A stretch of DNA of 64,000 nucleotides from Cyanoderma ruficeps (Eukaryota > Chordata > Aves > Passeriformes > Timaliidae): positions 12,038,010 to 12,102,009 of the forward strand of contig VZDJ01000219.1 in NCBI GenBank assembly GCA_008694505.1, in the 5' to 3' direction. This document shows positions 34,916 through 47,875 of the stretch, one piece after another. The stretch's first letter is position 1. Every line of letters begins with the position of its first letter. A model generated the notes under the pieces. The model worked only from the letters and a program-made list of their open reading frames with translations. It searched no databases and was not told the origin of the DNA. The position numbers and the translations under genes were made by a program.

Positions 34916-36839
34916 CTCCCTGCAGCTCCCTCCTCTCCTCCTCCGGCACAGGCAGCTGGAGGCGATGGAGGAAATCGAGCAGGAACCAGGATGGGCCAGT
35001 GACAGCGGCCACGGTTTGGCCAGGGCCGGGTCAAAGCCAGCCCCTGCCGTGCATGGAGGCATCTCAGCAGCCTCCTGCGGCGCCTGGCATCTGCCCGGGA
35101 CACCGCTGCTCTTGGCAAAAGCACTGAAGGAGGACCAAAGCCTGGCTGCTCCTTGAAAGTGTTCCCTGAGCTCGGGAAAGGCCACTCGCACAGCGCTGTC
35201 CTTCCTCTCCTCGGCACGGTGGCAGCTGAGTGACAGCCGTGTGGCGGGGGGATGCCAGCGGCTCACGGAAACCCACGGCAGAGAGGGGGAGAGGCCGCTG
35301 CCCCCTGGGCCCAGGAGGAGCCCGCAGAGCCCCACGGCCCCTCTTCAACCCGCTGCTCCCATTTCCAGGCGGGAGAATCTAGGGGGGGAAAAAAAATGTG
35401 GGACAGCGGGAGAGAGCTGCGTATTGAGCGCTTTGATAAATAAAACATGTCGAGAAGGCAATCAGAGCTGCCCACTTGGCTGCAGCAGCTCTGTCTGCGG
35501 CGGCTGCATGGGGGGAATTCACAAGCGGTGCCACCCCGGCCGTCAGGCCGCCAGCCCCGGCGCTGCTCCTCTGCTCGCATCCAAGTTTTGCAGCCTCAGC
35601 ACCGAGGGGGACTGATTTATTCATCAGCCTCTCCATCCCGCAGCAGCCCTGCAAGAAGGAGTGGTGCAGTGAGCTGCTGCGTGATGTGACAAGCAGCACG
35701 GCGGGAGCAGGGAGGGATAACCGGAGGTGGCTCCCGGATGACCCGCGTCTGACCCTGCCATGATGCCTGATGGTGGAGGAAGGATTCCCCAGGGTGGGAG
35801 ATGTGAGCAGCAAACTCCCCTGGGACCGTGGTGCTGAGCCCTCCTCAGGCGGAGGGAGAGACAGGACCCCCTGTTCAGAGAGCGATCAATGGCCAAAGAG
35901 ATTGCAAAGACAAGCTGCAATGCAAGGAGCCCACCCCAGAAAGCACCAACTCCAGAGCATCTCCAGGGCTTGGTGGGAGCTGTTCTGAGCACCTACAATC
36001 CCAAAACAAAACCTAGGGGGTAAAGGGGCCTCACCTGCCTGCCAGGAACAGAAGAGCAGCAGCCTGTGGAGATGGACTGGACAGGGGGAAGATGGGTTCC
36101 AGCCCCTCAGGCCAGTGGGGACCTTGCAGTCCTCTTGATCATGCTCAGCACCAATCCCTGAACCAGAGTTTTGGCTTCTTAAAACCTCTGTGGTCAAGTT
36201 CTTGTTCTTCTCACACTCCCTCCTTCTGCTGTTCCCTACCCCATGCAGCAGCACATTGGCCAGTCTGCCCATATCCCCATCCCGGAGTTCTGCAGCTCCC
36301 AGAGCAGCCCCTGCTCCAGCCTCTCCATCTCCTCTGCTCCTCGCTGGCTTTTCTGTGAGCCCCGCAGGCTGCAGCAGGCTCATGGCTCTTCATCACCCCT
36401 ATGCTCAGGACACCCTGCAAGAGAACCTGGGCAAGGGCTTTGTGCAACAGGGATCTCTGATCTGGGGAGCCCTGCTGGCGCCTGAGCCACCCAGAGGTGC
36501 CCTGTCTAGAGACCCCTCCTCTGGAGGGGCTGGCAGTGCCATGGGAGGGGAATCACCAACTCAGGAGGGCAGAGAAGCACCATGGCTTGTAGGGAGAGAG
36601 CAAATATTAGAAGGAATTGCTGGATGGGGGGAAACTGGCAGGTCCAGGGTGTCCAGAGGGATGGCCAGGGAGTGGGGGGAATTGCTGCGTACTGGGGAAA
36701 CAGGAGGCCAAGAAATGGGGTACTGGAAGAGATGGCCACGTACTGGGGGTGGCTGTCCTGGCACTGGAGGTGCAGCTGTAGGCACAAGGGGTACAGGGAG
36801 GGACGCTACGAACTGGGGGTGATGCGGGGTGAGGGGGGG

Positions 36840-37310
36840 GGGGGCATAGCCGGGTTACAGGGGGCGAATGGTTGAATAGCCGGGGGCGCATCTCGGTACC
36901 GGAGGAGCAATTACCGGGTACCGGAGGGAACCCGCCCGGTACCGGGGCGGGAGGCCGGGCCGGGGGCTGCCGCCCGGGGCGCGGGGCGGTCCGGAGGCGG
37001 GCACGGAGGCGGCCCCGCCCGGGAGGCCGTGCGGCGGAGGGGGAGCCAGCACCGGGCCCCCCCTGTACCGCTACGGCTCCCGCCTCCCTTCCGGCGGCGG
37101 CTCCTTCTCTGCGCCGGGGGCGGACGGGGCGCACCGGAGCCGCGCCGAGCCAGCCAGGTGGGTGCGGGACCGGGTCGGGCCGGGCCGGGCCCGCCGTGCC
37201 GCAGAGCCCGGGGGGGCCGGGCACGGGCGCGGGGATCGGCCCGCCGAGCCTCCCGGGGCCGCCGGCTTATATAACGGGGCGGCGGCCGCGGAGCGGCGGG
37301 ATGCGGCATG
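36840..37310 (+). promoter_or_regulatory. Isolated CpG island with exon-like donor (candidate distal CPLX2 promoter)
   Basis: The sequence becomes extremely CpG-rich, with several GGTACCGG-type repeats, GC boxes and the run through GGCGGCGGCTCC. It ends in a good donor, GAGCCAGCCAG|GTGGGTG at 37157/37158. No gene with a body here is recognised, so the likeliest meaning is an alternative, distal first exon of CPLX2, about 13 kb upstream of its start codon. Mammalian CPLX2 has distant 5' untranslated exons. An uncharacterised non-coding RNA promoter is the alternative. Confidence 0.45.
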
Positions 37311-37390
37311 CGGGGCGGGATGCGGGGAAGGATGCAGGTGATGCGGGGTGCGGGGAACGATGCAGGTGATGCGGGGTGCGGGTGCAAGAT
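37309..37390 (+). repeat. 28-base tandem repeat beside CpG island
   Basis: A 24-base unit (GATGCAGGTGATGCGGGG followed by TGCGGG) occurs at 37331-37354 and again at 37359-37382, a period of 28 bases. Degenerate GATGCGGGG copies extend to the left. It is a small GC-rich minisatellite. Confidence 0.8.
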
Positions 37391-40300
37391 GCAGAGCTGA
37401 GCGGCGCGCCCTCGGGCTGCCCACCCGCAGGTCTGGGGAGGGGGGACACGCCGATGTGCAGGGGATGGTAGGAGAAGGGCTGTCACCCCCGGACCGGGTT
37501 TTGGATATCCCCTCCAGCCCCTCCGTGCCCGGCCATCCCCTGCAGGGGGGCTCCGCAGAGCGTGGCTGTGGGCAGGGAGAGGATGCGACCTGATCCCGCC
37601 ATCACCCCCTGCCTGCAGCCGGGAGGCTCCGTGCGCCTTACTGCTGTGGGGACCTGCCGGGCGCTTCCCATGCCTCCCCATCAGTGGCTCCCTCCTCCAC
37701 CCTGCTCTCCACGGCTGAGTCCAACCACTCGTGGAGCATCCCAGCTCCACCTTCCCCGGTCCCCTGTGATTCAACCCCTCTCCCCTCTGCGCTGTCCCTA
37801 CAAGGCGCCTCCTAAGCCCCACGCTCCAGCCCCTCTCCCCGCCGTGTCCCCAGCGGGGGCAGCACACGGGCAGGTGGCTGCGGTGATCCAGGCCTTGGCA
37901 GCGCTCGGTGGCGGTGCCACCCGCATGGCACGAGCGTGACCGGGCAGCCACTGCCCGGGGCTGGCAGTGCGGTGAGTCAGAGCAGAGAAGCAGGGCTGGC
38001 ACCGTCGCTCAGAACAGGGATCAGGGCTTCTCCCTGCAGCCAGCCGGGCTCCGTGGTGGTGGTGGCAGCTGCTGGCCAGGGCTGGTGGAGGAACCGGAGT
38101 GATTTGAGCCGAGCTGAGGTGCTGGGTTTGGCAAGTAGAGGATGAGGAAGGATGGGCCTGGCTCAGGGGGCAGAGAAGTGTCCTCCCTGCCAAACCTGTC
38201 CTGGTGCCTCTGAGGCTGCAGGACCCCAAGGGTTGCCAGGACAGGCTCCAGTATGGAAACAAAGGAGCTCAGTCCCCATCCAGTAGCAGTGCTTACAGTG
38301 TCTGACCCTCACCCTCCTGAGGAAACTGGAGACGGCTCAGCTGAGACAAACTGGCACAGAAAAATGTCTCAAAGTCTCGCTTGGCTGTGGGCCGAGTGTT
38401 TGTTTCTTCGATTGCCTTGCGTGATGACATTAGTATTGAAATGACCCCGAGAAGACAGAGCTCGGAACACCTCACAGCACTGGAGCATGATTGTGGTTCA
38501 CACCTTGGCTCTTCCCTGGCTTTCTGCAGAGGCTGCTGCCAGGCACGGCCCACCAGACCCGTATCAAGGGCCAAGGGGAGCTGTGTCGAGTCGCCCAGCC
38601 TGGTTTATGCTCTGGACATGAGAAGTCCCAGCAGAGGTCCAGTGCTGTGGAAAAACCTTCTGGGGAAGAGGTGATGTCTGGCAGTGTGGCACATCTCCAT
38701 TCCTACCCCTGGGCACCAATGTGCCCCTGTGGCCTGGAGCTCAGGAGATCTGGTAGGCAGGAGAGCATGGTCACTGCAGCCCAGGCTGCTGCTTTGCCCA
38801 CTGGCACCGAGCCCAAGCCCTCGGGCATCACACGCTTCCCCAACAGCCAGGGCTGGACCCAGAGGACCTTCCCTGTGGCCAGAGGATCTCTGCTCTCGCC
38901 CACAGCCTCTGTGTGTTCCTGGCCAGGCCTTCCCATTTGTTCTTATGCCAGCATCATCCTCGAGTTTAAATGATCCTTCTCCCTCCCCGGTGTTTATTCT
39001 CCGGGTGTATTTATAGAGAGCAATCAGGCCTGCTCAGCCAGGGTAAACAAGCTGTGCTCCTGCGGGCTGCTCTCGCGTGAGTGCTCTCTGCTCACTCGTC
39101 CCAGGAGCTTTCCCCTCTGCCTCTCCTGGTCCCACTGAGCCTTCCCAGCTGCAGAGACTCAGACCTTCTGTCCTGTCCAGCTCTGGGCTCTCCAGGCTGT
39201 GCTTCCAGGCTCACTATGTCACCCCGTGCCTTGCCAGGAGCCACTGTCACCTTTGCCGTGTCGTTCTGCACCGCAGGTCCCTGCTCCTCCTGCACACAGC
39301 CAGGCCAGCAGGTCCATCCCTCCATCACTGCTGTCACCAGCCCCTGCTATGACACTCACCAGAGGCTCAGGAACATTATTTATCTCAGTCAAATCCCAGA
39401 ACCCCACCATGGTGCAACCCAGACCTGCCCCAATCTGAAGCAAGAGGAATTGTACAAGAGGTATTGAGATGTCTGAGACTGAGGATCTGATTTTTGAAGG
39501 CAAGGCAGGGTGGCTCTGGGACAGACCAACTGGGCAATGCCTCTGTGGCATGGCACCCTGAGTCCTCTGCATCCCTGTGTAAGAGCCAGGACAGCCAGCA
39601 CAGACTGTCCCCAAACATTGTGACTCTGAACCTTCCTTCTCACCTGCTGCCCAGGCAGGAAACTGGTGCCAGACCCAAGGCAGGTCCCAGGAGCATCTCC
39701 CTTAGGCAGGGGACATGCTTTGAGATGTGCCCTGAGTTTCTCAGCCCTGCACTGCTCACCCTCCTCCTTCCCCAGCAGCCCCTCCTCTCAGATGCTTGGA
39801 CAAGCTCAGCTATTCAAGCAGGGTGCTGAGAGCTGGATGTGCCAAAGCAGAAGAGCTGTGGACTCACTAATGTCTCATCTCGAGCATTAAGTTTTTTCTG
39901 GATACCGTGTCTTGTGTCCAGACTGGATGAAAACATCCCTGCCAGCACCTGAGGGCACTGCTGTCTCTGGAGCTGGGGGTGTTCTGGCACCATCACCCTG
40001 CTCTGCTGTTCCCTGTCCTCTGCTTTGGCTGTGGTTGATGTCTGGCTGCCTGGACAGACAGACAGGCTGAGCTAGTGCAGCTGTCCAGGTGAGATGATCT
40101 TCATGGTACTGGCAGGCTCTGCCTATTGCAAAGGAGATTAAAAAACTCTTTGGTCTGGCTGAAATAAAAATTACCCTGGAGCAGCACCCCTCAGGACCCT
40201 CTGCATTCTCTCAGGCGCCTGGGCAGGATATTCCTGCTCTTGCCACCCTCTGGGGTTTCAGCAAATAAATATCTGCTGATCTGCACCCCAGGGCTTGGCC

Positions 40301-43300
40301 AGCAGAGCCAAACTGATTCTGTCCCAGCCCAGCTGTCTCCCTGGCACGGCGCTGTCTGGAAACCAGACGCCCCCAGGAGCACATCCCTGCAGATCTCTGC
40401 AGCCCATCTCACCCTGCTCCAGAGCCTTCCCACATCCCAAAGGAGGCAGTGGTTGTCCCCAGCAAAGGTCACCTTCACGCTGCTGTTGAGTCCTTTCAGG
40501 CTGAGCTCCTGGCACTGCATTTCCCAGGGCACCACTCACCATTCTGGGGTCTCCTTGGAGGTCCCACTGGGGACCCTTTGCCTCTTTCCATAGCCAACCT
40601 CCCCTAACCCTGTTCCCAAGGGCTGTCAGTGTCTCCTGCTCCCAGGGTTGGAATGAGGCATCCCTGCTCTGTAAAGCTTTTAAAAATGCAGGCCCCGTCC
40701 ATCCCAGCCCCTGCTCCTCCAAAGCGTCGGTGTTTGCCTGTGCTTCCCCTGGCTCCCCCGGGTCATTTATTTATCTCCAATTTGCCAAAGCCTCCCTCTT
40801 TCCCCAGGGTGGAGGAAAAGCCTTTGCTTGAAGTCAGGATGGATTTGTAACTTCCCCGGGAACCTGCTCCTCGAGTTGCAGAGGAGAAATCACGCTCATG
40901 ACACAGGTCACAGTGACAGGGACAGCACACCCCAGGAACTGCCACCATGGCGCCCAGAACCCTGGTACCCAGGTCCCTGCACAGCCCCTGCCCAGGCCAG
41001 CGTCCCCCCGCATCTCCCCAAGCATCACAGGGGGATTTCAAGGACATTTGAGGAAGGGATGAGATCCCCAGACAGCAGTTTCCAGCAGGAGGGGGGAGCC
41101 CAAAGTGGCATCAGGCTTCCGCCAGTTGCTGAGTCTGAGCGAGGACTTTTGTCTGGTGGCTTGTTTTAACTTGCCATTATGTTCTCTAAAGAAGAAATTC
41201 ATCATGTGCAAGCTAAGGAAGGCAGAGGTAATGTGAAATTTTAAAACCCTTAAAGAGTTGAGAGCCCTCTAAATTTTTAATGAAGGCATCCGAACTGCCA
41301 GGTACCTGCAGAGATGGCCAGGGGCCCTCTGCCAGCAGCAGAGTGGGTGCCCCTGATCCAGGAAAGGACCAGAGACTCTGATGAGCTGCCCCCTCCTGCA
41401 GCCTGTCACCCTCTGCACGCCCTGCTGGGCTCCCACCTGCAGAGAGGTGGTGGCTCTTGGCAGCAGGGTGCTCCCATCCTTGGAGATCGGGATGCAGGGA
41501 CGACCAAGGCCCACCCAGGTGGGGGAGAGGGCAGCAAGCAGTGGTGTGCTCTGTCTGTCACCCATCAAGGGATTCCACTTTGTCTATGCCACCTGACCCT
41601 GTGGCCCCTCCAAGGCGCTCATCCTCTCGCTGTTGGTGTCTCTCCAGGCCCTGCTGTCCCTGCGATGCCCAGCCACCCCCGCGAGGTCCTGGTTCCCCTG
41701 CGTTAGGTGCTGAAGCAGCAGACTCCTGGTGCTGCACACACCAAGGTAGGCAGCGCTGTGGCTCTGGGGGGTTTGGGGGGCCATTTCACTCCCGGTGCTC
41801 TGGGGGGCACAGCACAGCCATGGGACGGATGGGGAGGCTCAGAGGTACCACCTGGGGCTGCCTCAGTGGAGCCAGTCAGGTCACCCAAGATAGCAGGGGG
41901 GTCTCATCTTGGTGACACTTTGATGCAGGGCAAGAGGCACCTGAAGCAGCTCAGGAACAGGCAGAGGCCACAGGAGTGAGGACCAGCTCAGGCTCCTGGC
42001 AGATGCTGGGCACGGTCCCACCTGGAGGCCATGGCAAGTGGTGGTGACTGTGGAGGTGGCNCCCCACTGAAAGCCGCCAAGAATGAATTTTCTGGCCCAA
42101 GCCCCAGCAGCTCTTAGAGCAGCACGGTGCCTGTCCGGCGTCACACCACAGCAGAAACCCTGAGCACAGGCAGGCTGGGGGAAATCTGGGGTGGGCAGCA
42201 AGCCCCACACCCATCCCAGCTACTCCTTGGTGGTCCCCTCCCCACCTCTCCAGCCAAGGCAGCTCAGGCTCATCCTGTTCCCACCGAGCTGCAGCTTGGC
42301 CAGAGCCCAGGCACCCAGATGTCTCCCCCTACGCTGCCATGGAGTCCCCCACCATGCAGCCATCTGCTGCCATCAAGGACACGGCGTCCCTGGTGTTGTC
42401 CCCCTGGTGTCCCCTCTGTTGCCCAGGCCATGGGGCAGCTGGGCTCCCAAAGCCCCCCTCTCAGGGATACAATGAGCCCTTCCCCCACGGAAGGCAGCTG
42501 CTCTCCCAGAGCCAGGCTGGCAGTTTGGGTCAAGCATCCCTGCTCCTCACTTCCTCCCACCCCCCAGCACTGGTGGTACAGAGAGGGGTGAAAACACCCC
42601 AGTCTCTGTCCTCAGCTCAGGTGCCCCAAAGACTTTACAGGATCTTTGCAAAACCAATGCTCTATCAGCATGGGGCTGAACCTCAGGGGAGCGGTGCCAA
42701 GGGTCTCATTTTTTGGGGTGTTTTGGCTGGAGAGGGGACAGGTAGGGGCGGGCTATCATTTCTCTACCATGAGCTGGATGCCCAGCCTTGAGCCAGTCAT
42801 GCCGTTGTCCTTCACGTCCTTTTTCTGTCAGTGAAATGAGGGTGGGTATAAGCACTTTGAGGCTTTCTGTGGGGAGTGGGTGCCCAAATCCTGTCGTGAC
42901 ACAGAGCCAAGAGATGATCCTTGTGCATCCACTACCCACACAGTCCTGACCAGCTCAGTCACTGGTGCCTGCACAGGCCCTGTCAGTGTACAAAGGATGA
43001 AAATCAGTGTGTGCATGGGGTGGGGTGATGAGGAGGGAGCACAGGAGCTCAGGGGGCTTTTATCTGCTCCCCAAGCTGTGTCTGGTGTGCTGCACCCGGC
43101 TCAGCTCCGCACCGGCCCCTGCAGAGCTACGCGGGTGTGTGTGCCTGCCATAAATATTGATGGGGTGGACTCAGTGTGCTCGTGTAGAGGAGATGGGGCT
43201 GTAAGGGCTGTACCTGTAGCGTGAGCAGGGCAGCACAGCCTAGGTGAGAGCACCAAGGCTGAACACAGTGTCTATTCCACAGAGAGGTGGGATCCATCCT

Positions 43301-46300
43301 ATACAGGATAGGGGGTTGGAAGCGGCCAGAGGAGTAAGCCCAGAGGTCATAAACCTGTTTGGGGAACTGGCCAGACCTGCAGTGAGCCTAAATCTTGTGG
43401 CTGAGTCTGCAGTGAGCCAGCGCGGCTCCCACAGCCCGTCCCCGCACAGCCACACCAGGATAAACAGCGAGGGGCTGCAGTGCCTCTGTTTAATAATGCA
43501 TGGCACAGAGGCACCGGACACACGCTGGGAGTCGGGAGCTGCGGGGATGAGGAGTCACCACTGCAGCACTCGAGTGGCAGGGTCCATCCCGGCAGGGTCC
43601 CCCTGGCACTCACAGGTCCATCCCGGCGTGCCCCAGGGCTCGTGGGATGTGGAACATGGAACACCTTGGGGTTCTGGGCAGCTCTGAGACTGGGACTGGG
43701 TGAGCAGAGCTGCACATCACCGGGCACAGAGCAGTGGCGGCAAAGCCAAGGTGCTCGGTCACACCATGGCTGACATCCCAGCCACTCTGGAGTCTTCTTT
43801 GCTGGAACCTGGAGCTGAGTCCCTGTCCCTTTGGGACATCTCGCTGGGAGATTCAGCCCCTGCATCACTCTGTGGTACAGATGTAGGTGTAGATGATCGT
43901 TTCGGGGAGCTCTGGAGGGCTGAGCAGCACTGGGAGCAGCCCTCTCTCTCTCTCTCTGATATCCTCCTGGGACACCACCTTGCTGGGAGCAGCTGGAAGC
44001 CGTGGGCTCAGTCTCCTCACCCCATCCCTCCGTCAGCCGCAGCCTCCCCGGCTCGCACGCTGCTGCCGCGCCTGGGACGAGCAGGTGCGTGACAGGGCCC
44101 CGCAGGCGCCACTCACAGCCGGCTCCTGTAAGTGGCCCCCCCGGGGACAGCCCTCCTTGCGTGCAGCTCCGTGATCCGGCCCCACCGACCATCTGCTGTG
44201 GCACCTCCCTGCCACCCACCCCCTCCCCGGCCCACGCTGCGCCCCTCGGCACGGAGCTGGGCAGGGATGAGCTGGGGGTGCCCAATGCACCCCTTGTCCA
44301 GCGAGGAGAGGGCAGACGGGTCAGCCAGTGTGACAGTGACGGGGCTGTGGTAGCAATGCAGATGGGCATTAATGCAGATGGGCCTGTGTGGTGATGCAGG
44401 AGAGCAGCAACAGCCGCAGTGTCAGCCCAGAGCCCCTCTGGCTGCAGGGGTGCACAGGGTGGGCAGCAGGATCCCCCCCTGCCTCAAGCCAGCCGGCAAA
44501 ACCCAGAGTCAAGGAGACCCTCAGGGCTTGGGGCTAGCAGAATTTGCCCTGTAAGGGTGGGTTTTGCCCCTTTGCTCTGTCCCTCTCTGGTGAGCTCAGG
44601 GGGCCCTGCCATGGTGCTGCTCCCACAGCCGGGAGCGTCAGGGTGGGGCTGGGGTCAAGCTGTGGCATGAGCCCACCTCCCTCCCCACCAGCCCCCAGGC
44701 TGCTGGTGAGTGCTGAGCAAACAGCGAGACCCCGTGTCTGACATGGGTGTGACAAGGGGTGGGTGGCTCCTGGGGTCTCCCTCACGTGTGCTGGAGGGTC
44801 TGTGACGCTGCAGGGGCAGAGTGGTGGCCTCGGCATCCCCAGGGACTGGACGTGGATGGCTCTGAGCATCACAGACTCGCCTCGCCCTGAGCACAGCATG
44901 AGGGGGTGACCCCGGGTCGCCCTTGTCCCTGAGCAGTCTGTGCTCAGCCACTGAGCTGGAGGGGCTGTCTCCAGACTGATTCCACAGCACGGCTGGTGCC
45001 TGTGCCTGTCCCTGCCCCCGGCGGGTGCCAGCCCCAAGGGACCAGAGCTGCTCTTCAGAGGCTGCAGCTGCTGCATGTTTCGTGCTGCCTCTTCCTCTTC
45101 TCCCCGCTGCTGTTTTTGTTTTGTTTAAGAGGCTGGGTTACGAATTTTAAACAGGCTCCTGAAAAACCCAATTACCTCCAGAAGACAACCTGATAAAAGC
45201 TGCCTAAGTGGCACTGTGGAAATCGCCTTGTGCAGCAGCTGAGGGAAAACCAACACAACAAAGCCTTTGGAAATGGAGTTAACCACTTTTAATCCCTCGG
45301 TGCAATGAGAAGGACCAATAATTGTTTTCTGCAAAGATATTGGGGGCCGGATAAGTTAAATAACTGCCCTGTGCTAATGGGTGACCGCAGGTTAGGCTGA
45401 CAGTGCTGCAGGGATGGGTGCAGGTATTCCGTCTGCCTGGGAGCTTTGCAAGGGCCCGCAGAGGACGTGACCTTGCAGGGTCCCTGTCTGGCTGTCAGGG
45501 GACAATGGGGACGATGCCAGCAGGCAGGTGCCACTGTGGCGTTGCTGACAGTGGATGCTGTGACCGATGTGGTGGCACCAGCCAGCCCCAATCCCTCCCT
45601 GGGCGCCAGCGTGGAGAGGAGCACGGAGCTGCTGGGGCCCTGGCACCTGTGCTAACTCCACGGAGGCGACTGGCAGGGCTTGGCAGTGCTGAGAGCTTCC
45701 TCCTCCATTTGGCTACGGTGCTGCTACCCCAGTCCCTCACACCTCTCCACATCCTTTCCTTTCCTGCCTCCCCCAGCAGCTCCAGGCAGCCACCCAGCAG
45801 GTGACACTGCCCAGGATGATGCCAAGGAACAGCTGGCCCTAAAGGAGTGCCCACAGTGAGCACAAGCACCAGGAGCATCCCCCAAACACCAGCCAGAGCT
45901 AGCTCAGCTCTGGGACTGTGGGGGTGCCCTGGAGCCATCTCTGTCCCAAGAGCAGGGGTGTGCAGGGCAGGAGGTAATGCCCAGGGCTGGTGACAAGCCC
46001 TTGGCTGCACTTCCTGTGGGAATCCGGTCAGCAGGGCAGGGTTGGGTGCCCGCCAGCCCGGCAGCTGTGGCTGCACTGCTGGCACCGGCAGCTGGAGTGC
46101 TGGGGCGGGTGGCCTCAGCCCACAGGAGCCTCCTGCTTCCCGCAGCAGCAGGGATGGGGGCTGCCTCGCCCACTCCTCCCGGCCACCCCACGTGGGGACA
46201 GTGCTTGGTGACAGTTCTCCAGGCCACTGAGTCCCAAGAAGGACAAGCTCGACTTAGCACTGAGCATTTGCACAAGGGATGTCCCTGCCAGTTTGGCCTC

Positions 46301-46429
46301 AGCTCATACTGGGAGCAGTCCTCTGGCACACTGGGCTCTACTGGAGGAGGATGTGCTTAATGAGCCGAGGCATCTCCAAAGATTGAAAGACTCAAGGACC
46401 CATCCCAGGAACAAAAGGAGGCGTTTGTC
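37391..46429. other. HRH2-CPLX2 gene desert, right part
   Basis: No recognisable gene. Long open frames on both strands (for example 43347-44369 on minus) are low-complexity, GC-driven frames without domains. AT-rich patches lie at about 38940-39020, 41170-41290 and 45280-45380. One undetermined base is at 42061 and a short CT repeat at about 43943-43959. Confidence 0.55.
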
Positions 46430-46625
46430 AGGCGCTGAGAGACGGGCTCGTTAATTCCTCCTGGCTGTCACACTTATCTGTAATGAATTTGTGCTCCGCT
46501 GTATTATTTTTAATACAATAGGAGCGGTGCCGCCCGCCCACCGCCCGGCTGCCGGGAGCGCTGACGTCAACGCCCGGAGCAGGGCTGCCGCAGGACGGAC
46601 GGACGGACAGACGGACGGGCCAAGC
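46430..46625. promoter_or_regulatory. Candidate regulatory element with full CRE and AT inverted repeat
   Basis: An 18-base perfect inverted repeat (TGTATTA-TTTT-TAATACA) at 46500-46517 is followed by a full palindromic cAMP-response element TGACGTCA at 46562-46569 in a CpG-rich stretch. A GGAC microsatellite comes next. Position is about 1.5 kb upstream of the CPLX2 CpG island. A CRE upstream of a synaptic gene is plausible as an activity-responsive site, but this is inference. Confidence 0.35.
46593..46619 (+). repeat. (GGAC)n microsatellite
   Basis: About six imperfect copies of GGAC/AGAC in tandem. Confidence 0.85.
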
Positions 46626-47689
46626 ACAGGCCTGTCCTGCCGCCCACGTGCCCGTCCCACCAGCTGCCAGCAGGCAGAGCGGGGCTGGGCACAAGGGCAG
46701 GAGGCTTTTTTACCTCGGAAGTGGAAAAAGGAGTTTTTGGTCAATGCCAGGCTGAGGGCTTGGGGCTGGTGGAGATGGGTTGTGCCAGGGGGTGTTTTTG
46801 GGAGCAGTGAGAGCGGGTGAACAAGAGGGACAAGTTGTGCTGTCCCTGTGCTGAGGGTTGTCCGTGGCAGCGGCCGTGCGTTGAGGCAGGAGCTGGCAGC
46901 GGGTGCACACACACAGATCTGTCGGTGCCACATCTCTGAGGAGGTGGCACTTGCAGGCCAGTTTTGGCCCCCTTGGCTCTGAGGTGTCCCCCCACTCCTG
47001 CCCCACATCCTGCATCACCCCCAGCCTTCCCATGGCAGCCCCAGCAGCATCTCCACAACTCACTCTACAAGGGGCTTGTGGGGGCAGCTGCAGCCTGTCC
47101 CAGCTCCCTGCAGCCTCCCACGTTTAGGGGGGACATCCCTGAAAGGCCCCTGCACCCAGACCCTCTCCAGCACCCTTCTAGGGCCCTGCAGGCTGCTACT
47201 CCAGAGCCTATTAAACACCAGCTATCCCAAAGCCCGGCTCCAAGCGCCACTAATGTGATTGGCACAGGGCTCATCTTGTATCTAAGATCCCAGAGCTGGA
47301 TTAATTAGGAGGCACCGGCTGACACTCTTGAGGAGCAGACACCGTCCTTAAGCATCAGGACAAGGGTGGGAGACCCGGGGAGCCCTGCCCTGCACTGCAG
47401 AGGAGGAACACAGGAGGGGCTGCAGGAGCTCATCTCCCTTTGGGCAGGTGCAGGGGGGGCAGGCAGGGTGGTGGACCCCATTTCCTGCCCAGAAACCCTT
47501 CGCTGAAGGGGGTTCTGAGCTCCGTGGGCATCATCCTCCATGTCACCGCAGACACCCTCTGGCATCCCCTCCCTGAGCACCCCACACCGGCCCTGGGGAC
47601 CCCACAGGGGGAACAGCACCAAAAATCTAAAGCTGGGGCCCCCAAGCGACAGCTCTTGACGGAAGGGGGAGAGACGGTGACATGATTTA

Positions 47690-47875
47690 TCAGGGACTTT
47701 AATTAAGCTCCCGCAGCTGCTCCGCATCGCTGCAGAGGAGGCCGGGGTGCTGCGGGTCGAGGGGTCGAGTGAGGGAGCCGGGGACTGCGGGACTGGAGGC
47801 ACCTCCGGCTGATTAATGCCTCGTTTCGCCCGTTAATTGCCGCGGCGGTGAATCATTAACCCCGCGCAGGAGGCG
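47690..47875 (+). promoter_or_regulatory. Proximal upstream region of CPLX2 with TTAAT motifs
   Basis: Immediately left of the CpG island lies an AT/GC mosaic containing ACTTTAATTAAGC, CTGATTAATGCC, GTTAAT at 47832-47837 and its inverted form ATTAAC at 47855-47860. Its position makes it the natural proximal enhancer or promoter flank of CPLX2. Confidence 0.3.

Larger units (their letters stand above)
15250..36839. other. HRH2-CPLX2 gene desert, left part
   Basis: No recognisable gene. The first bases are HRH2 3' untranslated sequence, but I saw no canonical AATAAA within about 700 bases of the stop. The interval holds scattered AT-rich, homeodomain-motif islands (listed separately), a four-base N gap at 22088-22091, an exon-like stretch with good acceptor and donor at 18318-18483, and a short direct repeat at 27030-27063. 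Long open frames such as 23326-24258 (+) are low-complexity and match no family I know. Confidence 0.6.

Noticed and set aside
36911..38002. 363-codon minus-strand open frame
   Set aside because: Arg/Pro/Ala-rich frame produced by the CpG island and GC-rich tandem repeat; no domain, no splice logic and no resemblance to a known protein.
43347..44369. 340-codon minus-strand open frame
   Set aside because: GC-driven open frame without recognisable motifs; overlapping frames on the plus strand are similarly open.
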